Assembly (NCBI GenBank): GCA_027449125.1
Contig: DAIDME010000099.1
Location: 1-64,000 of the forward strand
Direction of reading: 5' to 3'
DNA: 64,000 bases
Origin: Solirubrobacterales bacterium
GTDB taxonomy: Bacteria > Actinomycetota > Thermoleophilia > Solirubrobacterales > Solirubrobacteraceae
Positions 27,759 to 35,687 of this stretch are shown here, in pieces. The notes below the pieces were generated by a model that had not been told where the DNA came from, ran no database searches, and saw only the letters and a list, made by a program, of their open reading frames with translations. Each line of letters starts with the position of its first letter. Within the stretch, counting starts at the first letter, position 1. Position numbers and translations under genes: made by a program.

Positions 27759-29624
27759 TCAGCCAGTCGTTGGCCAGATCCGCACGGCGTCGCGGTCGAG
27801 GTGAACCGTGCAGGTTTGGCCCGGGCTGCTGACCTGGGGTGTGGCGACCCGGGAGGTCAGCTCGATCCCGGGGTCGAGTCTGGCGCTGATCTCGACGTGG
27901 CTGCCGAGGTCGATGATGTCGCTGACCACGCCCGGATAGGCCAGCTCGAAGGGAACGGAGACTGCCGCGCCGGCGGGTCCGATCCGCACGCAGTCTGTTG
28001 AGACAGCCCACAGCACGGCGTCGCCGGCAGCCGCACGCGCGTCCCCGCCACCACCACTCACAGGCAGGTCGAAGCTGAGCCGTCCGCTCACGACCCGCGT
28101 CCCGTCCGGACCCACACGGCCTGCATGCACGTTACGCAGGCCCAGTATCGAGCTCACCTCGAGCGAGGCGGGCTGCCTGAAGACCCGGCTGACGGTGCCC
28201 ACCTGTAGGACGCGCCCGCCAGCGAGGATCACGATTTCGTCCGCAAGCATCGCCGCCTCCTGAGGATCGTGCGTGACCAGCACGGTGGCCAGGCCATGCT
28301 CGCGCTGCAGTGTGCGAAGCTCCCGCCGCAGCTGTGCCCGGACCGGTGTGTCGAGCGCCGAGAAGGGCTCGTCCAGCAACAGCAGCGCCGGCGCACAGGC
28401 AAGCGCCCGAGCGAGGCCGACTCGCTGACGCTGACCGCCGGAGAGCTGCTCCGGGTAGCGATCAGACAGCTCGCCGATGCTCAGCCGCTCGAGCCACCAG
28501 GCAGCTGCACCTGGGTCGGCATCCGCACCGAACATGACCTGCTCCCAGACGGTGCGTCCTGGGAGCAGGCCGTGACCCTGCGGGACGTATCCGATCTGCC
28601 GTTGCTCGGCCGGTAGCTGAGCGAGCTCGCGGTCGCCGCAGCGGATCGCCGCGTGTGTGGTGTCCGCGACCCCCGCCAGTGCGCGCAGCGTCAATGTCTT
28701 GCCAGACCCGGATGGGCCGACGATGGCGAGGCGACCGTGTGCGGCGGCGTGCGCGATCTCCAGGTTGAAAGTGCCGAGGCTTGCTGCGATCTGGAAGCGA
28801 AGCGGCACCGGCTCGTACGGTGCCGGTGTCACTGGGGGCGGCGGTGGCGCCGGGCTTCTGCGGCGCGGGCCACGGGGCAGGCGGTGGATGGCGCTCAGCG
28901 CGATCGCCAGCGCAGCCACCACGAAGGCGAGCACGGTCGGCGCCTCCGCCTGGGAGAGCGGACCGGACGAGAAGAGGTTGTCCACGTAGACAGGCAGGCT
29001 GTAGGGGTGGTAGGCGAGGATCACCACCGTCCCGAACTCGCCGAAGGCACGCAGCCACATCAGGATCATGCCCGTGCGGATGCCGTCGGAGGCCGCTGGC
29101 ACCTCGACGCGCAAGAAACGCGCGAGCGGCCCGTGGCCGAGCGTTGCGGCGAGCTCGCCCAGTGCCGGGTCCACGGCGCGAAAGGCGCTGCGGGCAACCA
29201 CCACCAGGAACGGGATCGACACGAACGACTGGGCGATGATCAAGCCCCAGATCGTCTCCGTGAGCCGCTGGCCGGAGAATCGGCCAAGAAACGAGTACGG
29301 CCCGACGATGTAGATGAGGATGATGCCGGTGACCAGCGGTGGCAGCGCCAGCGGGATCTGGACCAGCACCCGCACGGCGCCGCTCAGCCGCCCGTCGCGC
29401 CGCGCCAACACGTAGGCCAGGGGGATGCCGGTGAGGACCCCGATCGCCAGCGAGGCGGTGGCGCTGATCACCGATACGGCGAGCGCCGACCACAGGCCGG
29501 GGACGTTCCAACCCTCCTGCCCGCCGCCGGCCACGCGGATCAGGAACGCCGCCAGTGGATAGCCGAGGTAGACGGTGAGCAGGCCGCCGAGCCAGAGCAG
29601 CGGGCGCGGTGACCTGCGTTCCAT
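27759..29624 (-). CDS. Molybdate/tungstate-type ABC transporter permease-ATPase fusion
   Basis: 621 aa. Residues about 1-255 are a ModB/WtpB-like permease with six hydrophobic segments and the EAA-like loop GELAATLGHGPLARFLRVEVP. Residues about 280-480 are the ATPase: Walker A GPSGSGKT, signature LSGGQRQR, Walker B LLLLDEPFSALD and the switch VLVTHDPQEA. The C-terminal about 120 residues resemble a TOBE-like regulatory domain. The upstream binding protein suggests an oxyanion substrate. Fusion of permease and ATPase in this family is uncommon. No frame break is seen, so it is a genuine single chain. Confidence 0.9.
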   Translation of the reverse strand: MERRSPRPLLWLGGLLTVYLGYPLAAFLIRVAGGGQEGWNVPGLWSALAVSVISATASLAIGVLTGIPLAYVLARRDGRLSGAVRVLVQIPLALPPLVTGIILIYIVGPYSFLGRFSGQRLTETIWGLIIAQSFVSIPFLVVVARSAFRAVDPALGELAATLGHGPLARFLRVEVPAASDGIRTGMILMWLRAFGEFGTVVILAYHPYSLPVYVDNLFSSGPLSQAEAPTVLAFVVAALAIALSAIHRLPRGPRRRSPAPPPPPVTPAPYEPVPLRFQIAASLGTFNLEIAHAAAHGRLAIVGPSGSGKTLTLRALAGVADTTHAAIRCGDRELAQLPAEQRQIGYVPQGHGLLPGRTVWEQVMFGADADPGAAAWWLERLSIGELSDRYPEQLSGGQRQRVGLARALACAPALLLLDEPFSALDTPVRAQLRRELRTLQREHGLATVLVTHDPQEAAMLADEIVILAGGRVLQVGTVSRVFRQPASLEVSSILGLRNVHAGRVGPDGTRVVSGRLSFDLPVSGGGGDARAAAGDAVLWAVSTDCVRIGPAGAAVSVPFELAYPGVVSDIIDLGSHVEISARLDPGIELTSRVATPQVSSPGQTCTVHLDRDAVRIWPTTG

Positions 29625-29634
29625 CGTGCGAGTG

Positions 29635-30540
29635 TTAGCGAATGACCGCGCGGAGTGCCGGCGGGACGCCGCGGCCGCTGACCCGCGCGGGTGACAGGAC
29701 GACGAAGTGATCGGCGCGCAGCGCCCTCTGGCCCGCCGGTCCGAGCAGGAAATTGATGAACGCCTCAGCGGCGGCCGTGTGCGGTGCGTGGCGCAGCAGC
29801 GTGATGGTGTAGTCGCCCTGCACCTTCACGCCCGTCAGCGGCACGAACGGGCTGCGCTGCGAGTTGGCGTCGGCCTCATACATGAACGACGCGTCGAGCT
29901 GGCCGTTCTGGATGCCCGCCTGCTCGGCGGTCTCCGAGTACTCGTCGGAGGATTCGCTTGCGAGCTTGTCCAGCGCCGGTAGATGCCTGGCCTTCGCGGT
30001 CTCCCGGAGCGCCTCGAGCGCGAGCACGCCGCCGGGATCCTGGCCGGGGTTGGTGCGCCCGAGCCTGAACCCGGGCATCGCGATCACCTTGTACCACGGC
30101 ATCGTGCGCAGGTCGTGGGCGAAGCGGCTCTTGGGGTAGTAGCCGAGCACGTAGGGCGAGGCGGCAAACGAGGCGTACCAGCTGACCCAGCTACCGTTCC
30201 TCCTGCCCTCGAGCATCGCGTTGATCGACGGCGCGGCGCTGATGAACACGTCCGCTACCGCCGTCTTGTTGCGGATCTCGGCGGCGAGCGTCGAGGAGCC
30301 GCCGGGCGTGTTCACCAGTGTGTAGCCCGTTGCTCGGTGAAAGGCGGGACCGATGCTCTTGCTGAGGAGCGTGTCCAGTGACCCGGCCGAGTACACGTCA
30401 ACGGCGCCCGAGCGTCTGGCCGCCGCCGCTGCGGCGGCCACCCCGGTGGCCCCGCCAGCCAGAGCCAGGGCCGCGAGGAGGGCATGTGTGACGCGCCTGC
30501 GATGGCTGGCGCCTCCGACTTGGTGACTGCTCCGCTGCAT
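29635..30540 (-). CDS. Oxyanion-binding protein of the ABC transporter (WtpA/ModA-like)
   Basis: 301 aa exported solute-binding protein. The Arg-rich start and ALLAALALAGGATGVAAAAAA form a signal peptide. DVYSAGSLDTLLSKSIGPAF and PGGSSTLAAEI mark the first ligand-binding loops, ADVFISAAPSINAML and LGRTNPGQDPGG the rest. WtpA-type proteins bind tungstate and molybdate; sulfate or another anion cannot be excluded. It lies 10 bp before the permease-ATPase gene in one operon and diverges from a regulator gene. Confidence 0.9.
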   Translation of the reverse strand: MQRSSHQVGGASHRRRVTHALLAALALAGGATGVAAAAAAARRSGAVDVYSAGSLDTLLSKSIGPAFHRATGYTLVNTPGGSSTLAAEIRNKTAVADVFISAAPSINAMLEGRRNGSWVSWYASFAASPYVLGYYPKSRFAHDLRTMPWYKVIAMPGFRLGRTNPGQDPGGVLALEALRETAKARHLPALDKLASESSDEYSETAEQAGIQNGQLDASFMYEADANSQRSPFVPLTGVKVQGDYTITLLRHAPHTAAAEAFINFLLGPAGQRALRADHFVVLSPARVSGRGVPPALRAVIR

Positions 30541-30572
30541 GTCGGCCTCTCTGCGTGGTTAGTTGCACCCGA

Positions 30573-30604
30573 GGACTATGCCAGGATCCTGGCAGATATA
30601 GTCC
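30573..30604. promoter_or_regulatory. Nested palindrome in the transporter/regulator intergenic region
   Basis: GGACTAT (30,573-30,579) and ATAGTCC (30,598-30,604) flank the perfect 14-bp palindrome GCCAGGATCCTGGC (30,580-30,593). It ends 4 bp before the regulator's ATG and sits 33 bp upstream of the binding-protein gene, so one site could control both divergent transcripts. Confidence 0.75.
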
Positions 30605-30608
30605 GAGC

Positions 30609-31559
30609 ATGCGATCTGGGCTGCGTGAGCGCCGATCCGAGCTGGGCTTGACACAGGCGGAGTTGGCCGTTTCGGCCAGTGTCAGCCGACAGCTGGTGGC
30701 CGCAGCCGAAGCCGGCGTGAACGTGCCGGCCGCTGACGCGGCGATCAGGATCGCGCGGGCGCTCGACTGCACAGTCGAGGACTTGTTCGCGGTGTCAGAG
30801 CACGGCGCAGCATCGACGTCTGTCGGTCCCGGGTCGCTGGTCGTCGCCGGGTGTGACCCGGCCTTGGCGCTTGCGGAGCGGATGCTCGCCGTTGTGAGCG
30901 CGGCCAGCAGGGCCCGTTCCCACGGTCAGCTGGTGGCGATCGACGCCACCAGCGGCATCGCCCTTGCCTCGCTCGCGTCCGGCACGATCCATGCGGCGGT
31001 GGTGCACGGGCTCCCGAGCGACCTTGTCCCTGCCGGCATGGAGCTGACCAGGGTCAGGCTCGCCGCTTGGCGTGTCGGGCTCGGGTTGGCTTCGAGCATG
31101 GGCCACGGCAGCCTGGAGGCGGTGCTCGCGGCGGGCACCCGGATCGTCCAGCGTCCGGAGAGCGCCTCCAGCCAGCGGGCGCTGCGCCGCGCTGCCGCGG
31201 TGCTGGGATTCGCCGAGCTCCCCGCGGGAGCAGTGGCGAGCAGCCACCGAGACGCGGCGCGTGCAGCCGCGGCGCTGGACAGCGCCGCGCTCACCACGGA
31301 AGCCGCCGCACGACGCTTCGGTCTGCGGTTCGTGGGGATCGAGTGGCACACCGTCGAGCTCTGGCTGACGGCACGCTGGCGCGAGCACCCGGCCTTCGAG
31401 GCGCTGCTCGACCTACTCACCGGCCGCGCCTACCACGCCCGCGTGTCGCGCCTCGGTGGCTACGACCTGACCGGTTGCGGCACGGTCCTCTCCCAGCCTG
31501 GACCGGAGCGGCCAGGGGACCGCACGCCGCAGGCGACGACCGGACTCGAACCGGTGTAA
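30609..31559 (+). CDS. HTH regulator with periplasmic-binding-like effector domain
   Basis: 316 aa from ATG 30,609. Residues about 4-58 are a Cro/C1-type HTH (LRERRSELGLTQAELAVSAS, SRQLVAAAEAG). Residues about 80-295 resemble the type-2 periplasmic-binding-like domain attached to such regulators (LAERMLAVVSAASRARSHGQ, RFGLRFVGIEWHTVELWL). Divergent position and palindrome suggest a molybdate/tungstate-responsive regulator of the transporter; the ligand is inferred. The last codons and TAA stop are supplied by the tRNA-Cys-derived att core at 31,531, so the native 3' end abuts the tRNA. Confidence 0.86.
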   Translation: MRSGLRERRSELGLTQAELAVSASVSRQLVAAAEAGVNVPAADAAIRIARALDCTVEDLFAVSEHGAASTSVGPGSLVVAGCDPALALAERMLAVVSAASRARSHGQLVAIDATSGIALASLASGTIHAAVVHGLPSDLVPAGMELTRVRLAAWRVGLGLASSMGHGSLEAVLAAGTRIVQRPESASSQRALRRAAAVLGFAELPAGAVASSHRDAARAAAALDSAALTTEAAARRFGLRFVGIEWHTVELWLTARWREHPAFEALLDLLTGRAYHARVSRLGGYDLTGCGTVLSQPGPERPGDRTPQATTGLEPV

Positions 31560-31571
31560 ACGGCTTTGCAG
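31531..31571 (-). repeat. att core copy 1: partial tRNA-Cys 3' half
   Basis: 41 bp identical to the tRNA-Cys 3' half (anticodon to discriminator) at 36,962-37,002, but without a 5' half. It marks the outer left junction of the tandem elements. Confidence 0.92.
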
Positions 31572-31663
31572 CGCGGCACTCGGGCGTAATTTCAGTCCTA
31601 AACGATGTGTTTGCATTCTGTTCGGCGACGTAGGTCCCGTCCGAGGCGGTGCGAACTCGCGAG

Positions 31664-31684
31664 TTTGGGGAGCCTTTTGGGAGC
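31664..31684. repeat. Arm-type repeats at left end of element A
   Basis: TTTGGGGAGCC followed directly by the imperfect copy TTTTGGGAGC, 92 bp inside the core. The same arrangement lies 93 bp inside core copy 2. Confidence 0.7.
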
Positions 31685-31737
31685 TCTTGGGGGTGAGCCG
31701 CCCAGCTCCTGGCGTTGACGTACGTAGACTTGGCCGG

Positions 31738-31905
31738 ATGTCGATCCCTGAGCCTCACGACCTTGAGTCTGTGCTGACGGTTCTACCGCCTGATGAGGCG
31801 CTGCGTGCGGAAAAGCCTGTCCCGCCGCACCCGCCGGCGCAGCCAGGCGATCCCACACCAGAGGACTGGGATCGTCTTGAGGAAGTGCTGCGGTCTGAGA
31901 CGTGA
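31738..31905 (+). CDS. Small conserved element protein (putative antitoxin), copy A
   Basis: 55 aa, ATG 31,738. It ends PPDEALRAEKPVPPHPPAQP and TPEDWDRLEEVLRSET, closely similar to the product encoded at 32,775-32,951 in element B, where the partner gene downstream is a PIN toxin. Here no PIN follows; a convergent DUF5615/DUF433 pair does. No named family is recognised. Conservation at the same place in both elements argues that it is a real gene, perhaps an orphan antitoxin. Confidence 0.65.
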   Translation: MSIPEPHDLESVLTVLPPDEALRAEKPVPPHPPAQPGDPTPEDWDRLEEVLRSET

Positions 31906-31923
31906 GCGACGGCAGCGTCGTCG

Positions 31924-32271
31924 CTACTCCGACGGAAGACCAGGTAGGACCAGCAACGCTTCGTCCTCGGTCGATCCGAAGGCTGCGATCGCCTCGTGTT
32001 GCTCTACGAGCATCTGAAGCGCCGTCGAGGTACTGACGTTGCCGAGTCGCAACCAGACAGACTTTGGGGGCGGGCCGTGGAGGAACGCGAGCTGGCGGAA
32101 GTCTGAGTCCTTCGACACGATCGTGTAGCCATGCGCACCTGCGTAGTCCCAGATCTCCCGGTCGGTAGCGGTTGCCAATCCCACCGTCGCCACGTGAGTG
32201 CTGTCCGGGAAAAGCTCGCCAAGGCTCCCGATCAGGTTGCGGGATAGATTCTGGTCGAGCAGCAGCTTCAC
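31924..32271 (-). CDS. DUF5615 PIN-like toxin
   Basis: 115 aa. KLLLDQNLSRNLIGSLGELFP opens the DUF5615 (Mut7-C/PIN-like) fold, with ATDREIWDYAGAHGYTIVSKDSDFRQLAF carrying later acidic residues and PPKSVWLRLGN the last block. It overlaps the DUF433 antitoxin by ATGA. The complete pair is the main cargo of element A. Confidence 0.9.
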   Translation of the reverse strand: MKLLLDQNLSRNLIGSLGELFPDSTHVATVGLATATDREIWDYAGAHGYTIVSKDSDFRQLAFLHGPPPKSVWLRLGNVSTSTALQMLVEQHEAIAAFGSTEDEALLVLPGLPSE

Positions 32272-32486
32272 GCGGCGGCAAGGCGGCGTTCACGAAGGGC
32301 AGCAAACTCGATTGCGGCCCGCACGTGTGCGGCTGACAGCTCCGGGAAGTCCGCGACGATCTGCTCGATCGTCATTCCCGACGCCAGGTATTCCAGCACG
32401 TCGTACACGGTGATCCGGGTACCGACGAAGCAAGGCTTGCCGCTGCGCACGCCGGGTCGCACCTCAATGATCGACGACACGCTCAT
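32268..32486 (-). CDS. DUF433 antitoxin
   Basis: 72 aa. RPGVRSGKPCFVGTRITVYD and VLEYLASGMTIEQIVADFPEL are characteristic of DUF433, a winged-helix-like antitoxin paired with DUF5615. The gene starts 42 bp from the right-end arm repeat of element A and reads away from it. Confidence 0.92.
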   Translation of the reverse strand: MSVSSIIEVRPGVRSGKPCFVGTRITVYDVLEYLASGMTIEQIVADFPELSAAHVRAAIEFAALRERRLAAA

Positions 32487-32527
32487 AGCGTCAGCGTACC
32501 CCCGGCTGGGGACTTTATGGGGTGCTG

Positions 32528-32538
32528 TTTGGGGAGCC
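32528..32538. repeat. Arm-type repeat at right end of element A
   Basis: One copy of TTTGGGGAGCC, 55 bp before core copy 2. The equivalent position in element B (36,868) carries the same sequence. Confidence 0.65.
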
Positions 32539-32593
32539 TACGCGGTGTAACAGCAACTGCTCCCACAACTACCTTGAATTTGCAGGGAAAAAG

Positions 32594-32634
32594 AGGCGAC
32601 GACCGGACTCGAACCGGTGTAAACGGCTTTGCAG
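32594..32634 (-). repeat. att core copy 2: partial tRNA-Cys 3' half
   Basis: 41 bp identical to cores 1 and 3, again lacking the tRNA 5' half. It is the shared junction of elements A and B; the 8 bp after it (CGCGGCAC) also match copy 1 but not the true tRNA. Confidence 0.92.
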
Positions 32635-32727
32635 CGCGGCACCTGGATGCTTTCCCGGTCCTGAGCGCCCGAGTTTGCGTTCTGTTCGGTGACGTGAGTT
32701 CTGTCCGGGCGGCTGTGAACTCGCGTG

Positions 32728-32750
32728 TTTGGGGAGCCTTTTGGGGAGCC
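32728..32750. repeat. Arm-type repeats at left end of element B
   Basis: TTTGGGGAGCC twice with a 1-bp spacer, 93 bp inside core copy 2. Sequence around it (for example TCTGTTCGG and GAACTCGCG) also matches the left end of element A. Confidence 0.72.
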
Positions 32751-32774
32751 CTGGGGGCGGCGTACAATGAAGGT

Positions 32775-32951
32775 ATCTCTGTTCCCGTTCCTGATACTCC
32801 GTCCGACGCTGAGTTGGATTTGAAGCTGGTCTCGCCAGACGAGGCGTTGCGGATCACGAAGTACGTGCCGCCACATCCGCCGGCCGGGCCTGACGGTCCG
32901 ACACGCGACGATTGGGAACGGCTCAGAGAAGTACTGCGGTCTGACGCGTGA
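32775..32951 (+). CDS. Small conserved element protein (putative antitoxin), copy B
   Basis: Up to 58 aa: SVPVPDTPSDAELDLKL, SPDEALRITKYVPPHPPAGP and TRDDWERLREVLRSDA. By alignment with the copy at 31,738 the start falls on ATC (32,775) instead of ATG; the first conventional in-frame start is TTG 32,814 (45 aa). TACAAT at 32,763-32,768 could be a -10 box, giving an almost leaderless message. It overlaps the PIN gene, the normal antitoxin position. The assignment as antitoxin is from context only. Confidence 0.6.
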   Translation: MSVPVPDTPSDAELDLKLVSPDEALRITKYVPPHPPAGPDGPTRDDWERLREVLRSDA

Positions 32952-33370
32952 GCGCGGAGCGCATCGTCGCCGACACGATGGTGATGAGTTGGCGGCTTGA
33001 GGAAAGCCCGCCGCCGATCAGCGCCAGGTACGACGAGATCATCGGCTCTGCCACGGTGGTCATCTCGTTTGAGACGTCGATGGAGCTCCGCTTCGGTGCC
33101 ATCAATGCTGGCTGGGGCGAGCTAAGACGCCGCAGGCTGGAGCGTGACCTGGGCTCGTACCCGGTAGTCGAGCCGGACCGCCGCACGATTGCGGTATGTG
33201 CGCAACTCAGGGCCGACTGTAGGAAGGCTGGCCACGCGCTCGCTGCCAAGGACCACATTGGCGATCTCTGGATTGCGGTAACGGCGGTTCGTCTTGGGGT
33301 TCCGCTGGTATCTGACGACGGCATCTTCGAGGCGGTCCCCGGTCTCCGCCTCCTGTCCGCCAACACCTAG
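32948..33370 (+). CDS. PIN-domain VapC-like toxin of element B
   Basis: 140 aa, GTG start overlapping the previous frame. IVADTMVMSWRLEES, TVVISFETSMELRFGAINAGWG, AAKDHIGDLWIAVTAVRLGVPLVS and GIFEAVPGLRLLS are PIN/VapC blocks with the acidic residues in place. It looks intact. Confidence 0.85.
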   Translation: MSAERIVADTMVMSWRLEESPPPISARYDEIIGSATVVISFETSMELRFGAINAGWGELRRRRLERDLGSYPVVEPDRRTIAVCAQLRADCRKAGHALAAKDHIGDLWIAVTAVRLGVPLVSDDGIFEAVPGLRLLSANT

Positions 33371-33543
33371 CCTGCTGGGCTTCTCAGTCTCTCGGTGGGA
33401 CTTCGGGGGAGTCCTTCGGTCTTGGCCTGGGCGTCGTCACAGTATGTTCTCATGCCTCGCATCGACGGGCGGTACTGATGAGAGCACCAACCAGACGAAC
33501 CGGGGGATCTGGCACACGACCAACACAGTCAAGGAGGTCGAAG

Positions 33544-34182
33544 GTGCTTCACAGATCTAGTCGTCGCCTAGCGAGTTTGGCGGCGGGCGTTTCTGTCGTC
33601 ATCGCGGCAGTCGCGATGTCAGCGAGCGGGTCCGCAGCGGCGTCCACCGGTGGCACAACTGTTGCCACTGTTGATGGACCGTTCGGGCTTGGTATTGCTC
33701 CTACCCTCGCACAGGTTGCGGCACCAGGGGGGCCGGATAACCCATCGGGTCTCCCGGCGTACTTCGTTTACCAAGGCGGAGCGGAACTCAACCCTACCGC
33801 TCCGAATTCTCCGCTGCTGGCAGCTTCGCCGGACGCGGCGGCTGCCGCGACGGTGTGCGCAATGCTTCCCGCCAATTATCCCGTCAATTATGGAGCGGCA
33901 GAGATTTACGGGCAGATAAACTGCACGAACCCCGCAAATGGCAACGCCGTGGACAATGTGCAGTTGACACTGTGGCAGAGACCGAATCCGAACGCGACTG
34001 GCGGTTGGCAACGTGGAGCGGTCAAGAACCCTGCGGGTGGCACCACGCCGTACACCAGTCAGTCTTACCTTGTCGCATGCAATGCTGGCTGGCAGATGCA
34101 CACGCAGATGACCGCGGTTGTGTCAACGCCGAACGGCAGCGGGCCGGAGGATAACAACAGCCGTAACAAGACCTGCACGTAG
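33544..34182 (+). CDS. Secreted protein with four cysteines, unknown function
   Basis: 212 aa from GTG 33,544, with AAGGAGGT 5 bp upstream. The N-terminus RSSRRLASLAAGVSVVIAAVAMSASGSAAA is a Sec-type signal (basic start, hydrophobic core, Ala-X-Ala). The mature part has four Cys (AATVCAML, QINCTNP, LVACNAG and NKTCT), suggesting two disulfides. It is rich in Asn, Thr and Pro, with codon use less GC-biased than the chromosomal genes around the island. I recognise no family. Confidence 0.75.
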   Translation: MLHRSSRRLASLAAGVSVVIAAVAMSASGSAAASTGGTTVATVDGPFGLGIAPTLAQVAAPGGPDNPSGLPAYFVYQGGAELNPTAPNSPLLAASPDAAAAATVCAMLPANYPVNYGAAEIYGQINCTNPANGNAVDNVQLTLWQRPNPNATGGWQRGAVKNPAGGTTPYTSQSYLVACNAGWQMHTQMTAVVSTPNGSGPEDNNSRNKTCT

Positions 34183-34269
34183 GCGGGCGCTGTCTGCTGC
34201 ATCGGTTAGGCGCGTTGTCTCGACGGCGGTGACGCTTCTAACCGTGGGCGGCAAGTCTTACGACAAACG

Positions 34270-34302
34270 AATCCCGGTCGGGATTGGGTTCCGACCGGGA
34301 TT
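34270..34302. terminator. Bidirectional terminator-like inverted repeat
   Basis: AATCCCGGTCGG and CCGACCGGGATT pair perfectly over 12 bp with a 9-nt loop, between the convergent secreted-protein gene and the 441-aa gene. T-runs are short, but the position and stem strength support termination in both directions. Confidence 0.7.
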
Positions 34303-34361
34303 TGATTGGTTGCAAGCGCCGCACGTCCACCGTACCAGGCCAGGTGAAACGTCATCAGATT

Positions 34362-35687
34362 CTACGTCGGCGAGGGGTCCTGAGGGTTCGGGCCGAGTAG
34401 TTGTGCTCGCAGGTCTGGGATTGGTTTGAGCGTGAGGCTCGTGGTGTCGAGGCTGGAGGCGGCGATTGTGATGACGAGTCGGCCGTGGCGGCGCGATCCG
34501 ACCCATTGCCCCATAGGGGTGCTGAGTGTGAGAAACGTCTGTGGTCGTCCGTCAACAATGATCTCTAGTTCACTAGCAACGGCCGCTTGCACTGCGGCGT
34601 GTCGATCGCGACGCCGGGCAGCAAACCACAGCTTTATGGCCGCATCGGAGAGGTCGTCAGGTTTCGGTCCGCTGTAGTCATCCTGGCCTTGGAGCCACAT
34701 CTCTAAAGCGTAGTGGGATTGATCGCGTTCTCCTTGGTGCGCTTTCTCAATTGCCGTGGTGATTTTGAAGATTGGCGCCTCCCACAGGTCAGCGTTCGTG
34801 TCGGCGAAATGCCCGATCGTCACCTTCGTCAGGCCGTCGTGTGATTCGCTGCCAGTGATGGTGAGAGGCCACCCCTCGGCAGCGTAGATCGGAAATCTGA
34901 CGTCACGGAGCGTAATTGCATCCGAGTCGCGCTTGCGCACGCGCGCGTCGTAGCGATGCCGGGCGACGCGAGCCGCCCTGGCAGTCTCGTCCTCGTTGTC
35001 AGGCCAACTGAAGCGCGTCAGTCTGGCTCCCGCTCCCTGTTCATGCCCGCACCGGCAGCACACGACCATTTGGTTCGCTTCCAACGGGCCGTCGTGGCCG
35101 TGACCGCCGCGTCCACCGCGTGATCCGTCATTTGGCGTCACCTCGTCGTAGTCGATCGCACCACAGGCGGCACATGGTTCATGAGCGTCGATGACTTTCG
35201 TCCGGCTCCAATCGGCTGGCAATGGACGCGGGACGGGTCTTCCGGACTGATCGCGGCAGCAAACAACCGGATCAAGATCGCCGGCCCACGACTTCACAAC
35301 CGCGGCATACACACCCGGGCCAATCGTGGCGACAACCCGAGCGCCTTGACCATCCACGACCTCGACCCCGGCGGCCCCCGGCGGCAGCAACCCAGCCACG
35401 ATCCAACGGTCATGATCTCGTCGCACCCCGATCGGCCGGTAGTCGTCGCGACCATAAAACGGCTGACCGCGATCATCAGCGACGTCCGGCGCGATGACGA
35501 GCCAGCCGTCATCTCGGCGCACGACCCCGTCGCCCTCTGGAAGTCGGATCAGAACTGTCGGCACCACGAGATTGTGACAGCCGCGCGGGATCAGGAGGCG
35601 GGCGAAGCCCGCCAGCGGCCTGCGGCGCGCGTAGCGCGCGAGCAGGCCGCCTTGATCCAGTAGAGAAAATTGGGACCATCTGATCAT
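34362..35687 (-). CDS. 441-aa protein with Cys4 zinc-ribbon-like region, unknown
   Basis: Chosen start ATG 35,687 (MIRWSQFSLLDQGGLLARYA); the frame is open further upstream, but that part lies opposite the integrase. Two CxxC pairs, PCAACGAID and VVCCRCGHEQG, about 40 residues apart, form a likely zinc site and flank a Gly/His-rich loop. The C-terminal part includes DLWEAPIFKITTAIEKAH and LKLWF-like segments without a family I can name. Its start overlaps the divergent integrase start by about 18 bp. Possibly an element maintenance or DNA-interacting protein; no function is assigned. Confidence 0.65.
   Translation of the reverse strand: MIRWSQFSLLDQGGLLARYARRRPLAGFARLLIPRGCHNLVVPTVLIRLPEGDGVVRRDDGWLVIAPDVADDRGQPFYGRDDYRPIGVRRDHDRWIVAGLLPPGAAGVEVVDGQGARVVATIGPGVYAAVVKSWAGDLDPVVCCRDQSGRPVPRPLPADWSRTKVIDAHEPCAACGAIDYDEVTPNDGSRGGRGGHGHDGPLEANQMVVCCRCGHEQGAGARLTRFSWPDNEDETARAARVARHRYDARVRKRDSDAITLRDVRFPIYAAEGWPLTITGSESHDGLTKVTIGHFADTNADLWEAPIFKITTAIEKAHQGERDQSHYALEMWLQGQDDYSGPKPDDLSDAAIKLWFAARRRDRHAAVQAAVASELEIIVDGRPQTFLTLSTPMGQWVGSRRHGRLVITIAASSLDTTSLTLKPIPDLRAQLLGPNPQDPSPT

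Larger units (their letters stand above)
31531..32593. mobile_element. Integrase-less mini-element A at tRNA-Cys
   Basis: 1.06 kb bounded by two 41-bp tRNA-Cys 3'-half repeats in the same orientation. It keeps arm-type repeats at both ends (31,664-31,684 and 32,528-32,538), at about the same distances from the core as in element B, but contains no recombinase. Cargo is a 55-aa protein and a DUF433/DUF5615 pair. It fits a non-autonomous element mobilised in trans by an element-B-type integrase, or an internal-deletion derivative. Confidence 0.8.
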
